33,928 nt of DNA from Gardnerella vaginalis. GTDB taxonomy: Bacteria > Actinomycetota > Actinomycetes > Actinomycetales > Bifidobacteriaceae. The stretch is taken from the NCBI GenBank assembly GCA_946997215.1, contig CAMPUL010000016.1, forward strand, positions 1 to 33,928, in the 5' to 3' direction. A program made the position numbers and the translations under genes. The notes under the pieces were generated by a model. It saw only the letters and a program-made list of their open reading frames with translations, was not told where the DNA came from and made no database searches. Positions 8,452 through 20,052 of the stretch are shown piece after piece (position 1 is the stretch's first letter; every line of letters starts with the position of its first letter).

Positions 8452-10407
8452 ATGCAACGTCCTACAAAACGAGCTAGGTTTATGCGAGGAGTAGTGGCCC
8501 CAATTTTTGGCATTCTTGCTGCTCTTAGTATTGTTCTTGGTGTGCTTAACGCAACTGTTTGGAAGCCAAGCTCTATTGTTTCGGCGCATGCAAACGTGTA
8601 TGGGTCTAGATACATTGTTACAGATCCAGGCGTTTTGAATCTTGTTGACTATAGAGTAAAGATTAGCGTTGCGGCACTAAATAGTCGCAAGCCGATTTGC
8701 GTTGCAGTTGGCTTAGCTAAAGATGTTCGTGGATGGACTAAGGGTTATTCCGTTCAGAGAATAACGGGCCTTAATAACTGGAGTAGTCTTTCTACCGATG
8801 TTATGAAGGCAGACGATAATGCGCGTGTAGATAGCGCAAAAACGGCCGATTCTAAGGTTTCTAAAGACGTTTCTAAAGATGCTTCTAAAGACGTTGATTT
8901 TAAGGATTCCGATTTATGGACTAATGCCACTTGCCAAATGGGTTTGGCAAAGTTGTTTGTAAATGCTGCCGACTTTGAGCAAGTGGGGAATGCGGCGGAT
9001 TTAGCGTTAAAGCAGGAGTCGCAAGAGGGATTGCAGGCGAAAAATAACGTGCAAAGTGATGCTCAAAATGGTGCGCAATCGCAGACTTCTCATCAAAAAT
9101 TGTCGTCGGAGTTGCAATCAAAAATTGCACGCAGGGTTCTTATAATCGATCTTGGTAAGAATTCTCCCGAAGCTTTCGTTGAATTGCGTTGGCGCAGGCA
9201 TAATCTTCCTGATTTTGCTACTCCTATGTATTTTGTAGGAGCGCTGTTTATTTTGCTATGTGGTCTTTCGGCTTCTGTGTTTGCAATGGCTCCACATCGC
9301 AGACGAAACAAGCGACTTGTTGCAAGCAGAACGGGATTGATTAGTGTTGAAAACAATAGCCAAGAAGAAGTTAAGTTCTCGGAGGCTTTGGCTGGAACAA
9401 TAGCTGGCATTTTTGGCAGTCGCAAAGACAAAAAGTCTAAGCATAAGGTGGGTTCTGGTGCGCATGCGCGTCACGGAGTTCATGCAAGAACGCGTACAAC
9501 AAAGTCGCAAGCCGCTGGAGATTCTTCTATAAGCGTAAAGTCTGGTCTAAATTCTTCCCCTACTGCGGCTTTAGACGAAACAACTGTTATTTCTAAAGAT
9601 GATTTGCAAGCTTATTTTGCAAGGCTTGCGAGCGAGTCGGGTTCTGATTTTAAGGGCGATTTTGCGGCGGTGAATAACGCTGCAGGGAATAACGCTGCGG
9701 AGAATAATGCGGCAGGGAATAATGCAGCGGAGTCTTTCGACTTGTCTAGCGCGAATCAATCGGAGCAATCGAAGGATTTGCATGAATCTGCGGAATCTAG
9801 CGAATCTAGCGAATCTAGAAATTCGGGAATTGCAGGGAAGTCTGGAAAATCACAAAAATCACAAGGCGCATCTAAATCACAAACTGGATTTGCAAAAAAG
9901 CGCTACAAGAAGGAATCGTATAAGGATTGCAAGAATCGCAACGATCGCAAAGAAAATTTTGCTGACGACTCCAAGAAGACCAATCGCGGTGAACATAAAA
10001 ATCGAGATGGCATAATGGATGCAGAGTTTCGTAAAGACGACGATAATCGTAAGAGCGATAATCGCATTGGCGAAAATCTTGGCAAATCGTCGGAGGCTGG
10101 CGATTCGAGTAACGCAAAGCCTGGTGAGGCAAGGCGCAAGTCGCGCAACCAGTTTAACCAGCGTGACAACAGAAGCCAAAACCGTGGCAAAAATCGAAAG
10201 CATAAAGGCTATGAGAGTCGCACGAGTGGCGCTGCAAGTGGCGGAAATGCCAACGGCAACAAGGTCAGCAATAACGCCAGCAATAATGCCAATCGTGATG
10301 CAAATGGCTCTAATAATGCTAGCCATCAAAATGGCAGCCGCCAAAACGGTCCTCAAAGTGGCTCCCAAAATGGCTCCTCAAAACCTTCAAAAAACCGCAA
10401 AAAGTAA
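8452..10407 (+). CDS. Two-TM membrane protein with long disordered tail, function unknown
   Basis: A 651-residue protein that I do not recognise as a named family. Membrane helix 1 spans residues 13-36 after a basic start. Residues 40-258 form an extracytoplasmic region with a small folded part (45-115) and a low-complexity stretch. Helix 2 is 259-280, followed by PHRRRNKR, so both ends are cytoplasmic by the positive-inside rule. From about 290 the protein is Ser/Asn/Lys/Gly-rich and predicted disordered, with in-frame DNA repeats: NNAAG/NNAAE units, a repeated SES triplet, and a basic Asn/Gln-rich C-terminus. ATG 8452 is chosen over the preceding TTG because AGAGG lies five bases before it. 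Its stop is 21 bp ahead of the lipoprotein gene, suggesting an envelope-related operon of three. Confidence 0.78.
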   Translation: MQRPTKRARFMRGVVAPIFGILAALSIVLGVLNATVWKPSSIVSAHANVYGSRYIVTDPGVLNLVDYRVKISVAALNSRKPICVAVGLAKDVRGWTKGYSVQRITGLNNWSSLSTDVMKADDNARVDSAKTADSKVSKDVSKDASKDVDFKDSDLWTNATCQMGLAKLFVNAADFEQVGNAADLALKQESQEGLQAKNNVQSDAQNGAQSQTSHQKLSSELQSKIARRVLIIDLGKNSPEAFVELRWRRHNLPDFATPMYFVGALFILLCGLSASVFAMAPHRRRNKRLVASRTGLISVENNSQEEVKFSEALAGTIAGIFGSRKDKKSKHKVGSGAHARHGVHARTRTTKSQAAGDSSISVKSGLNSSPTAALDETTVISKDDLQAYFARLASESGSDFKGDFAAVNNAAGNNAAENNAAGNNAAESFDLSSANQSEQSKDLHESAESSESSESRNSGIAGKSGKSQKSQGASKSQTGFAKKRYKKESYKDCKNRNDRKENFADDSKKTNRGEHKNRDGIMDAEFRKDDDNRKSDNRIGENLGKSSEAGDSSNAKPGEARRKSRNQFNQRDNRSQNRGKNRKHKGYESRTSGAASGGNANGNKVSNNASNNANRDANGSNNASHQNGSRQNGPQSGSQNGSSKPSKNRKK

Positions 10408-10428
10408 CGTATTTTGGAAAGTGTGACT

Positions 10429-11448
10429 ATGTTTTATGCGCATAAAATCAAGCACTACGCGCGTTTTGCGTGTGCTTCGGTAATTGCTTCGGCAATGTGC
10501 CTTACGCTTTGCGCTTGCGAAGGCCAAGTTCCTAAGGCTGCAGAAGGCTCTAGCGTTAAAGAGCTTCCAGATGTAACTCCAATCAAAGAAAAAGATATAC
10601 GTTTAAGAGTTTTGCGCTCTTTAGAAAAAGCTAACGAAGAGAAAAACGCAAGTAATCTTGCGGAATACATGAGTGGCCCTTCGGCTCTTGTGCGCGCAAG
10701 TGAGCTGGCGATTGCTGCAAAAACGGGCAAGCTAGATGCAAAAACCACTATTCCGCGTGAAGTTGCTCAAACAATTGTGCCAACAAACGCAAGTTGGCCG
10801 CGCGATTTAATGACAATTACCACAACAACAAAAGACCAGCAGTCTAAACGATTGTTGGTGATTCGCCAAGATAGCGCGCGCTCAAACTACAAGCTTTGGG
10901 CTGTTGCAAGGCTTTTCCCTGGTGTGCATTTGCCAAAATTCCCAGTTCCTTCAATCGGAGCTTCTATGGGCAAAGCTAATGATTCGGGGCTTGTTATGTC
11001 TCCACACGCGGCTGCGACTGCATATGCGGATGTTTTGCAAAGAGGAGAATCGAGCAAGTTTGCAAAGTATTTTGCTGACGATTACTTGCGATCAAAGCTA
11101 ATCGAGCTTTCTAAAACAGTTCAAGCTGGAATGGAGCGAAATAAGGGATCTCAAGAACAAGTTTTTACTCCTGTAACAAACCAGATTAGCGTTATGCGTG
11201 CAAGCGATGGGAGTGATTTGGTTATTGCTCGCATTGATTCAGTTTGGACTAGAAAAGCTGGAGAAGGCCGCGAATCTAGGCCAGCTTCCGACGAAGAAAA
11301 AGCGTTATTTGGGGATTCTAAAGCCACTTCTACAATGCGTGTAACTTATGTGAACGTTGTTGCTATGGTTGTACCTCCTGCTGGCTCGGATGCAAAGATT
11401 ATTCCTGTTGGAGCGGAGCGTCAGCCTATAAAAGTGGAAGCGTTGTAG
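10429..11448 (+). CDS. Putative lipoprotein, function unknown
   Basis: A 339-residue exported protein. The signal peptide ends in lipobox LCAC with C30 lipidated; the mature part has two mixed alpha/beta segments (about 60-165 and 190-335) with no motif I recognise. The second begins SPHAAATAYADVLQ, which resembles extracytoplasmic sensor-like domains, but that is only an impression. ATG 10429 is preferred over an in-frame TTG at 10414 because GGAAAG lies seven bases upstream. It follows the two-TM protein by 21 bp and precedes the thioredoxin-like gene by 75 bp, all on the same strand, so a shared role in the cell envelope is plausible. No terminator is visible between them. Confidence 0.8.
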   Translation: MFYAHKIKHYARFACASVIASAMCLTLCACEGQVPKAAEGSSVKELPDVTPIKEKDIRLRVLRSLEKANEEKNASNLAEYMSGPSALVRASELAIAAKTGKLDAKTTIPREVAQTIVPTNASWPRDLMTITTTTKDQQSKRLLVIRQDSARSNYKLWAVARLFPGVHLPKFPVPSIGASMGKANDSGLVMSPHAAATAYADVLQRGESSKFAKYFADDYLRSKLIELSKTVQAGMERNKGSQEQVFTPVTNQISVMRASDGSDLVIARIDSVWTRKAGEGRESRPASDEEKALFGDSKATSTMRVTYVNVVAMVVPPAGSDAKIIPVGAERQPIKVEAL

Positions 11449-11523
11449 AAGCGCTTTAGGCTTGCTGTAATGCGTTTAACGTTTTAGAGATATTTGTAAA
11501 GCAATATAAGCAAAAGAGGAAAT

Positions 11524-12543
11524 ATGGTTGATTCACAATCTATGGGCATGAATCCAGGCGGATTTTCGCTTGCTGGAGCAGTAGACTTAGAAGGCGTAAA
11601 GCGCAAAGCGGAGGCTCTTGCAAAGCGAGAAGCTGCCGAAAAATCTGGCAAACCGCAGTCTAAAATTCCGCCTGCAGGCGGATATGTGATTGATGTTAAC
11701 GATCAAACTTTCCAGGCAATGGTTCAAACTTCCGTAAGTTTTCCAATTATTTTGCTTGTTTGGCAAAAAAGTGACGAAACTTCTTACGACTTAGCGCAAA
11801 AGCTTGCGGATTCTGTTAGCGCCTTAGATGGCAGAATGCAGCTTGCGCGAATTGATGCGGATGAAAGCCCATCGATTGCTCAAGCTTTGCGTGCTCAGCA
11901 GCTTCCAGCTGTATATGGATTGGTTGGGGGCAGGCCAATGCCTATTTGCCAAGGATTGCCTAGTGAAGATGAGTTGAATCAGATTTGTAGTGCCATTTTG
12001 CCGCAATTAGTTAAGGTTGCGGAAAAGTCTGGTGTTGCTGGAACGGCTCCTTATGTTGATTCGGCAGATTCTAGTGTAGACGATAATTTTGCGGATTCTG
12101 GCGACTCTGCGGATTCTGGCGATTCCTCCAGCGTCCCTCCTGAGCACAAAATTGCGCACGATGCAGCTATGAATGGCGATTATGCTCTTGCTGCGCGCGA
12201 GTATGAAAAAGTATTGCAAGCTAATCCGAATGACGAATTGGCATCTCGTGAGCGTGCTAAGGCTTTGCTTCTTAGCAGAAATACGAATACAAACGTGGAG
12301 GCTGTGCGCAAGGCTGCTGGCGATAATCCTGGCGATGTTTCCGCTCAGCTTGCTGTAGCAGATGTAGATATGATCGATGGTCATATTGACGATGCTTTTG
12401 GCAGACTTCTTGATTTTCTTGCTTCTCACAAAGATTGCGCAGAGGCAATTAAAAACCGCATGCTTGAGTATTTTGCTATGCTTCCTGCTGGCGATGAGCG
12501 TTTGAATCGTGCTCGCCGCCGCCTAGCGATCCTTCTTTATTGA
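11524..12543 (+). CDS. Thioredoxin-like/TPR protein, CnoX (YbbN) type
   Basis: A 339-residue cytoplasmic protein with a thioredoxin fold at about 53-165, a Ser/Asp-rich linker with repeated DSGDSAD units (190-212), and tetratricopeptide-like helices to the end (PPEHKIAHDAAMNGDYALAAREYEKVLQANP onward is the clearest repeat, split here for description). This is the layout of CnoX/YbbN holdase-type co-chaperones. The redox motif is gone: where WCGPC would be, the sequence reads W80-QKSDETS, with no cysteines. The cis-proline is kept (P128 in QQLPAV). It is therefore expected to act as a scaffold or holdase, not as a disulfide oxidoreductase. The start is backed by AGAGGAA six bases upstream. It may be cotranscribed with the two preceding envelope genes. 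Confidence 0.85.
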   Translation: MVDSQSMGMNPGGFSLAGAVDLEGVKRKAEALAKREAAEKSGKPQSKIPPAGGYVIDVNDQTFQAMVQTSVSFPIILLVWQKSDETSYDLAQKLADSVSALDGRMQLARIDADESPSIAQALRAQQLPAVYGLVGGRPMPICQGLPSEDELNQICSAILPQLVKVAEKSGVAGTAPYVDSADSSVDDNFADSGDSADSGDSSSVPPEHKIAHDAAMNGDYALAAREYEKVLQANPNDELASRERAKALLLSRNTNTNVEAVRKAAGDNPGDVSAQLAVADVDMIDGHIDDAFGRLLDFLASHKDCAEAIKNRMLEYFAMLPAGDERLNRARRRLAILLY

Positions 12544-12559
12544 TATATCAGATATATCA
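12542..12559. repeat. 9-bp direct repeat just after the CnoX-type gene
   Basis: GATATATCA is present twice in tandem (12542-12550, 12551-12559), overlapping the stop codon. The same core occurs in the palindrome at 23167-23187. Confidence 0.7.
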
Positions 12560-12592
12560 CGCAATGACTCCGCCAACTAAAAAGATTAAAAG

Positions 12593-12638
12593 AAAAGCCA
12601 AGATTCGCATTCGTGAGAAATATGCGATTCTTGGCTTT
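12593..12638 (-). terminator. Terminator of tRNA-fMet (possibly bidirectional)
   Basis: A long stem pairs AAAGCCAAGA and CGCAT with ATGCG and TCTTGGCTTT, with one internal mismatch loop and an 11-nt loop. On the minus strand it is followed by UUUUCUUUU, so it ends the tRNA transcript. On the plus strand the tail is CTTTCTC, so it may also weakly end the 11524 gene. Confidence 0.8.
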
Positions 12639-12642
12639 CTCG

Positions 12643-12716
12643 TAGCGGGGCATGGATTTGAACCATGGACCTCTGGGTTATGAGCCCAGCGAGCTACCGA
12701 GCTGCTCCACCCCGCG
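12643..12716 (-). tRNA. Initiator tRNA-fMet (anticodon CAU)
   Basis: A 74-nt cloverleaf on the minus strand, 5' end at 12716. The acceptor arm CGCGGGG pairs with CCCCGC, leaving C1 unpaired against U72, which is the initiator hallmark. The D arm carries AGCUCGGUAGCU. The anticodon stem is CUGGG/CCCAG, ending in the three consecutive G-C pairs required for P-site entry, with loop CUCAUAA. The T arm is CAUGG/CCAUG with GUUCAAAUC. The discriminator is A73. The CCA end is not encoded (the genome reads CG next), so it must be added by the nucleotidyltransferase. A TTGACA-containing promoter and a terminator flank it, so it is a single-gene transcript. Confidence 0.96.
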
Positions 12717-12741
12717 TCGGCTACTTTTAGCAGCTCTATCT

Positions 12742-12769
12742 ACGATAGGGGCAAATTTGGATTTGTCAA
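12742..12769 (-). promoter_or_regulatory. Promoter of tRNA-fMet
   Basis: On the minus strand a perfect TTGACA (12764-12769) is followed after 16 bp by TATCGT (12742-12747), placing the transcription start about 20 bases before the mature tRNA 5' end. Confidence 0.65.
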
Positions 12770-12879
12770 GTCTTCGGCGTGTTTCTCGCATAATTTTATC
12801 GCGCAAGCAGTTTAATTTTAAACAAATGTGGAGTATAATAAACAAGTGACTAAAGCGAGTTATTAAGAATTTGCGTACT

Positions 12880-12888
12880 TGCTATAAT
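12880..12888 (+). promoter_or_regulatory. Extended -10 promoter candidate for the ATP synthase operon
   Basis: TGCTATAAT is a full extended -10 element, about 208 bp before atpB; a second TATAAT lies at 12834-12839. The -35 regions are poor. The remaining gap (12770-13096) is AT-rich, contains an 11-bp tandem duplication (12913-12934), and otherwise shows nothing I can assign. Confidence 0.45.
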
Positions 12889-13096
12889 CGCAACACTCGT
12901 TAATAATCAGCAATATAACTCAAATATAACTCAAATGTACAAACTAAGAGTAGAATCAGCTTTTTAGAGATATATTTTCGTTTCGCACATATGTCAACGA
13001 ATGAATTTACAGGATTTACGGTTTTACAAACTAGCTTGTGAATAACTTTATACTTAACGCAACTGTATTGTAAAAGAGTCCTACAAGGAGGCACGA

Positions 13097-13957
13097 ATGA
13101 GTGGAGCTATCGAAGTTTTAGCGAAAGCTGCGTATATAAATGTTGCGGCGTTGCTAGCTTCAGCAAAGCCAGAGATGCCAAGCATTAATGACTTTTTGCC
13201 GCCAGAGATTTTATTCCAAGGCACACCTTTTGCCATGAATCGAATTATTATGGTGCGTCTTATTATGGCCGTAATCGTTATGATTATTTTTGGCATTGGT
13301 GCATCTCGCGCAAAAGTGGTTCCAGGAAGATTCCAAAGCGTGCTAGAAATTCTAATGGACTTTGTGCGATTTAACATTGTGTACGAAATGATTGGCGAAG
13401 AGCGCGGAAAGCGTTATGTGCCAATGATTACAACTCTTTTTATAACAATATTCTTCTTTAATCTTTGCTCAGTTATTCCAGGCTTAAATATGGCTGCAAC
13501 CGCAACTATTACAGGGCCATTAGTGTTTGCTCTTTGGGTTGTGTGCCAATACTTAATCACTGGAATTAGAGAAAAAGGATTCCTAACGTTCTTCCGCGAA
13601 TCCTTGTTCCCAGCAGGCGTGCCATGGCCGATTTACTTTATTCTTACGCCATTGCAGCTGCTGGAATTGTTGATTGTGCGACCACTTTCGCTTACAATCC
13701 GTTTGTTTGCGAATATGATTGCTGGCCATTTGCTGGTGGCCACTTGCTTAGTATTCACCAATTTCTTTGTGGTGGATTCCAGCAATAAACTCCTTGCCTT
13801 CGGCGGTGCTTTGTGGCTGCTTGGTGGCATTCTGTTTACCCTATTCGAAATTATGGTAGCCGGTTTGCAGGCGTTTATTTTCACTGTGCTTGCTTCTGTC
13901 TACATTTCGGAAAGTTACCCGGAGGAAGAAGAAAAGTCTGCTGTTGCTGTTGCCTGA
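13097..13957 (+). CDS. atpB: ATP synthase F0 subunit a
   Basis: A 286-residue membrane subunit that forms the two proton half-channels against the c-ring. Hydrophobic helices begin near residue 48, and the conserved fourth/fifth-helix block is intact: PLSLTIRLFANMIAGH holds the essential arginine (R202), and GLQAFIFTVLASVYI holds the conserved glutamine (Q258). The C-terminus ends in an acidic EEEE stretch. Length is normal for actinobacteria. A strong AAGGAGG lies six bases before ATG 13097. It is the first structural gene; no atpI-like gene precedes it. The gap to atpE is 76 bp. Confidence 0.97.
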   Translation: MSGAIEVLAKAAYINVAALLASAKPEMPSINDFLPPEILFQGTPFAMNRIIMVRLIMAVIVMIIFGIGASRAKVVPGRFQSVLEILMDFVRFNIVYEMIGEERGKRYVPMITTLFITIFFFNLCSVIPGLNMAATATITGPLVFALWVVCQYLITGIREKGFLTFFRESLFPAGVPWPIYFILTPLQLLELLIVRPLSLTIRLFANMIAGHLLVATCLVFTNFFVVDSSNKLLAFGGALWLLGGILFTLFEIMVAGLQAFIFTVLASVYISESYPEEEEKSAVAVA

Positions 13958-14033
13958 TAGCATAGCTTAAATCTTCAGATTTTACCCATCTTACGGGTTT
14001 ATACTGGTTACTGTTTTAACAGAAAGGAAACCA

Positions 14034-14267
14034 ATGAATAATATCATCGCTCTCGCAGGTTTGGTCGGCAACCTCAGCATTCTTGGCTTTGCTGTCGCAA
14101 CAATTTCTCCTGCACTTGGTATGGCAATAGTCGTTGCTAAAGCTATGGAATCTACTGCACGTCAGCCAGAAGTTGGCAACCGTATTCAGTTGTTCATGTT
14201 CGTTGGCTTGGCATTTATTGAGGTTCTGGGCTTGCTCGGATTCGTTGCCTACATTATGGGAAAGTGA
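14034..14267 (+). CDS. atpE: ATP synthase F0 subunit c
   Basis: A 77-residue two-helix hairpin that oligomerises into the rotor ring. The polar loop is ARQPEVGNR (42-50) and the ion-carrying carboxylate is E63 in AFIEVLGLLGFV. The residue after it is valine, not the Ser/Thr seen in sodium-binding rings, and the first helix lacks the sodium-type glutamine, so proton coupling is expected. GAAAGGAAA lies just before the start. It is preceded by a 76-bp spacer, which is common where c-subunit translation must be high. Confidence 0.97.
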   Translation: MNNIIALAGLVGNLSILGFAVATISPALGMAIVVAKAMESTARQPEVGNRIQLFMFVGLAFIEVLGLLGFVAYIMGK

Positions 14268-14331
14268 ACCGAACGAAACAACTCGTTCCAGCACAAATAT
14301 AAAAGTGTTGAAGGAATAGAAAGGACAAGCC

Positions 14332-14874
14332 ATGGCACATGCATCTGAGAGTAATGGTTTGGCGTTGTTCTTGCCTGAGCCTTATGACTTAGTGTGGTCG
14401 TTAGTTGTTTTGGTAGTTCTTGCAGCGTTTTTCTACAAGTTCGTTATGCCTAAATTCCAGGCAATTCTTGATGAGCGCGCAGAAAAAATCGAAGGCGGAA
14501 TGTCTAAAGCAGCCAACGTGCAGCGTGAAGCTGATGAGCTAAAGAGCCAGATGGAAGAAGAACTCGCCCAAGCTCAAGCAGATGCTGCAAAGACTCGCGA
14601 ACAGGCTCGTGCACAAGCTTCCAAGATTGTTGATGAAGCAAGACAGCGTGCAGAGAAAGATGCTGCGAAGATTATTAGTGAAGCTCAGCATTCCATTGAA
14701 GCTCAGCATAAGCACGCCATGACTAGCCTCCAAGGAGAAGTCTCGGTACTCGCTGCGGCGTTAGCTGGAAAGATTCTTGCTTCTAAGCTAGATGACGATA
14801 CCGTAGGCTCCAAAATCATTGATCATGTGATTGATGAAGTAGGAGACGTTAAGGATTCGGCGCAAAACAAGTAG
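14332..14874 (+). CDS. atpF: ATP synthase F0 subunit b
   Basis: A 180-residue peripheral-stalk subunit. A single membrane helix (about 20-42, SLVVLVVLAAFFYKF) is followed by a long charged coiled coil (about 50-150) rich in Ala, Glu, Gln and Lys, ending in a short C-terminal segment that contacts delta. Length is usual. The ribosome-binding site is GAAAGGA seven bases before ATG 14332. The 92-bp spacer to atpH contains a degenerate CTTAAGT-type repeat (about 14890-14925). Confidence 0.96.
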   Translation: MAHASESNGLALFLPEPYDLVWSLVVLVVLAAFFYKFVMPKFQAILDERAEKIEGGMSKAANVQREADELKSQMEEELAQAQADAAKTREQARAQASKIVDEARQRAEKDAAKIISEAQHSIEAQHKHAMTSLQGEVSVLAAALAGKILASKLDDDTVGSKIIDHVIDEVGDVKDSAQNK

Positions 14875-14966
14875 TCAAAGCAAGCTTTCACTAAGTCTTA
14901 AGTTTTAAGTCTTAAATCTTAGTGTTTCTAATCGCTACTTAGTTTTGCATAAATGAGGAGGTACGG

Positions 14967-15548
14967 ATGCCAGAAAAGGCATCGCGAGTAAGCGAAAACT
15001 TATCGCGTTCTTCGCTTGCGCAAGCCATTTCAGATGCTCATGACGAAGCTCAGCGCATATCTGATGAGCTTTCAACAATGATGGATACGCTAGAAAAGTA
15101 TCCAGAGCTTTCTGACGCCATTACCGATCCAAATAGGTCTTCGGAAGATAAATCTCGCTTAATAGACGAGCTTATTGGAGGTAAGGCGCATCCCGTTGTT
15201 TTGCGCATTATGCACTACCTGGTAGGAACTTGGCATGGTGGCGCAGAAAGTGGCAAGACGGGCAGCTTTGGCGGCGCATGGTCTGGTTTTGAGCGCGAAG
15301 CAGGCGAAACTTTGGTTACTGTTACAACCGCTCAGCCTCTTACGGATAAGCAAATCAAGCGTTTGATTGAGATTTACACCAAAAAGTTGGGTCATCGTGC
15401 ATACATAAACCCAATCGTAGATCCAAACGTGCTTGGTGGAATGCGTATACGTATTGGCGATCAAGTAACAGACCGCACAATGTTAATGCAGCTTAAGCAG
15501 TTGCAGCGTTCTGCGCGCAATGGCGCTTGGACACAGGCAGTGAAGTAA
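14967..15548 (+). CDS. atpH: ATP synthase F1 subunit delta, short form
   Basis: A 193-residue delta subunit linking F1 to the peripheral stalk. The C-terminal half is clear: [20 protein letters not shown], then YTKKLG, then [21 protein letters not shown]. The N-terminal helices (about 8-85) are present, but residues 88-112 are a Gly/Ser-rich stretch ([19 protein letters not shown]) where helices 5 and 6 would be expected. Many actinobacterial delta subunits, including bifidobacterial ones as I recall, are about 270-280 residues. This one is close to the E. coli length and seems to have lost the middle part. GAGGAGG lies before ATG 14967. The flanking spacers are 92 bp (atpF) and 16 bp (atpA). 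Confidence 0.9.
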   Translation: MPEKASRVSENLSRSSLAQAISDAHDEAQRISDELSTMMDTLEKYPELSDAITDPNRSSEDKSRLIDELIGGKAHPVVLRIMHYLVGTWHGGAESGKTGSFGGAWSGFEREAGETLVTVTTAQPLTDKQIKRLIEIYTKKLGHRAYINPIVDPNVLGGMRIRIGDQVTDRTMLMQLKQLQRSARNGAWTQAVK

Positions 15549-15564
15549 TAAATTAAGGAGAATT

Positions 15565-17226
<1,662 letters not shown>

Positions 17227-17229
17227 CGT

Positions 17230-18234
17230 ATGTCCTCCCAACTTGCATTGAAATCGAGAATTATTTCCACACAGTCTTTGGGTAAAATCTTTAAGGCTCA
17301 GGAAATGATTGCGTCTTCGCATATTGCAAAAGCGCGAGATATTGCGCTTAATGCTAAGCCTTATAGTGACGCAATTTTCGATGCCGTGCAGGCGTTGGTA
17401 GCTCATCACGAAGCAAATATTAAGCATCCAATCTTTGGAAAAGAGCGTGCTGGTAATCGCGTAGCCGTGCTGGCGTTGACTTCCGACCGCGGAATGGCGG
17501 GCGCGTTTACGTCTTCGATTATTCGAGAAACCGAGGCGCTACTTGCAAAGCTAGACGCCGAAGGAAAGCACGCTGAGCTGTACGTGTATGGTCGCCGAGG
17601 TGCAACCTATTACAAGTATCGTAATCGAGACGTTGCAGGCACTTGGGAAGGGTCTACGGATCATCCTGATGTAACAATCGCAGAGCGAATCTCCGATACT
17701 TTAATGGATGCGTACATGACTCCCGAAGAAGAAGGTGGAGTTAGCGAGCTTTACATTGTGTTCACTGAGTTTATAAACATGGTGAGGCAAAAGGTTCGCA
17801 CTCTACGCATGCTTCCAGTTGAGCTGGTTCCGTTAAAAGACGGCGAAGAGTTTGCTATGCATAGGCCTGACTACGAGGCGGCTTCTGGCCCTTCGGCTTC
17901 GCTTTCTTCTACGGGTGCGGTTTCGGCGCGTGAAGAAGCTGTTAGTCGCAGTAATCCAGATGCTGTGGAATATTGCTTTGAGCCTAGCCCAGACGAAGTT
18001 TTGGATGCAGTTTTGCCAAAGTATATTCAGTCGCGTATTCACGAATGCTTGCTTACATCTGCAGCTTCCGAGACGGCTAGTAGGCAAAATGCTATGCATA
18101 CAGCTACAGACAACGCCCGCAATTTGGTGGATGATTTAACGAGAAAGCTTAATGCTTCTCGCCAGGCTTCCATCACACAAGAACTTACCGAGATTATCGG
18201 CAGCGCTGATGCGCTGAATAATGAGGAGGAATAG
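17230..18234 (+). CDS. atpG: ATP synthase F1 subunit gamma
   Basis: A 334-residue central-stalk subunit. Both coiled-coil ends are conserved: LKSRIISTQSLGKIFKAQEM near the start and a C-terminal helix containing NARNLVDDLTRKLNASRQASITQEL (named here by its first and last residues, N292 to L316 approximately). ALTSDRGMAGAFTSSI is the conserved Rossmann-like segment. Relative to the usual 285-310 residues there is a Ser/Ala-rich insertion at about 215-245 after the EFAMHRPDYE stretch, in a surface region where length varies. GAGGGGAAG precedes the start and overlaps the atpA end. The gap to atpD is six bases. Confidence 0.97.
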   Translation: MSSQLALKSRIISTQSLGKIFKAQEMIASSHIAKARDIALNAKPYSDAIFDAVQALVAHHEANIKHPIFGKERAGNRVAVLALTSDRGMAGAFTSSIIRETEALLAKLDAEGKHAELYVYGRRGATYYKYRNRDVAGTWEGSTDHPDVTIAERISDTLMDAYMTPEEEGGVSELYIVFTEFINMVRQKVRTLRMLPVELVPLKDGEEFAMHRPDYEAASGPSASLSSTGAVSAREEAVSRSNPDAVEYCFEPSPDEVLDAVLPKYIQSRIHECLLTSAASETASRQNAMHTATDNARNLVDDLTRKLNASRQASITQELTEIIGSADALNNEEE

Positions 18235-19728
<1,494 letters not shown>

Positions 19729-19730
19729 TT

Positions 19731-20045
19731 ATGGCAGAAAAGCAAGTGAAAACGCTGCACGTTAGTGTGGTTGCAGCCAGGCATCCTGTTTGGGAAGGCG
19801 ATGCTAAGTTTGTTGTTATTCCTTCTGTGAATGGCACAATGGGTGTTCTTCCTGGGCATGAGGCTGTGCTTGCGTTGATTGATCACGGATTCGTGAAGGT
19901 TGACGATTTGCAAGGCGTTCGTCACGTTTTTAAGGTGACTGACGGCTTCTATTCTGTTGACAATGATCACATTACGATTGCTGTTGAGCACAGTTGTAAC
20001 GTTGATAAAGACGGCAACGTTTTGCCTAACGCAAAAGTGATTTAG
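19731..20045 (+). CDS. atpC: ATP synthase F1 subunit epsilon, short form
   Basis: A 104-residue epsilon subunit. The N-terminal beta-sandwich is present (LHVSVVAARHPVWEGDA, IPSVNGTMGVLPGHEAVLALI, FKVTDGFYSVDNDHITIAVE), but the protein ends where the C-terminal two-helix domain would begin. That domain inhibits ATP hydrolysis in many bacteria; several actinobacteria also have short or altered ones, so the loss is family-typical to a degree. ATG 19731 is chosen because an upstream in-frame start at 19695 would overlap the end of atpD and adds residues unlike epsilon. Coupling to atpD replaces a clear ribosome-binding site. Confidence 0.95.
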   Translation: MAEKQVKTLHVSVVAARHPVWEGDAKFVVIPSVNGTMGVLPGHEAVLALIDHGFVKVDDLQGVRHVFKVTDGFYSVDNDHITIAVEHSCNVDKDGNVLPNAKVI

Positions 20046-20052
20046 GGTTTGC

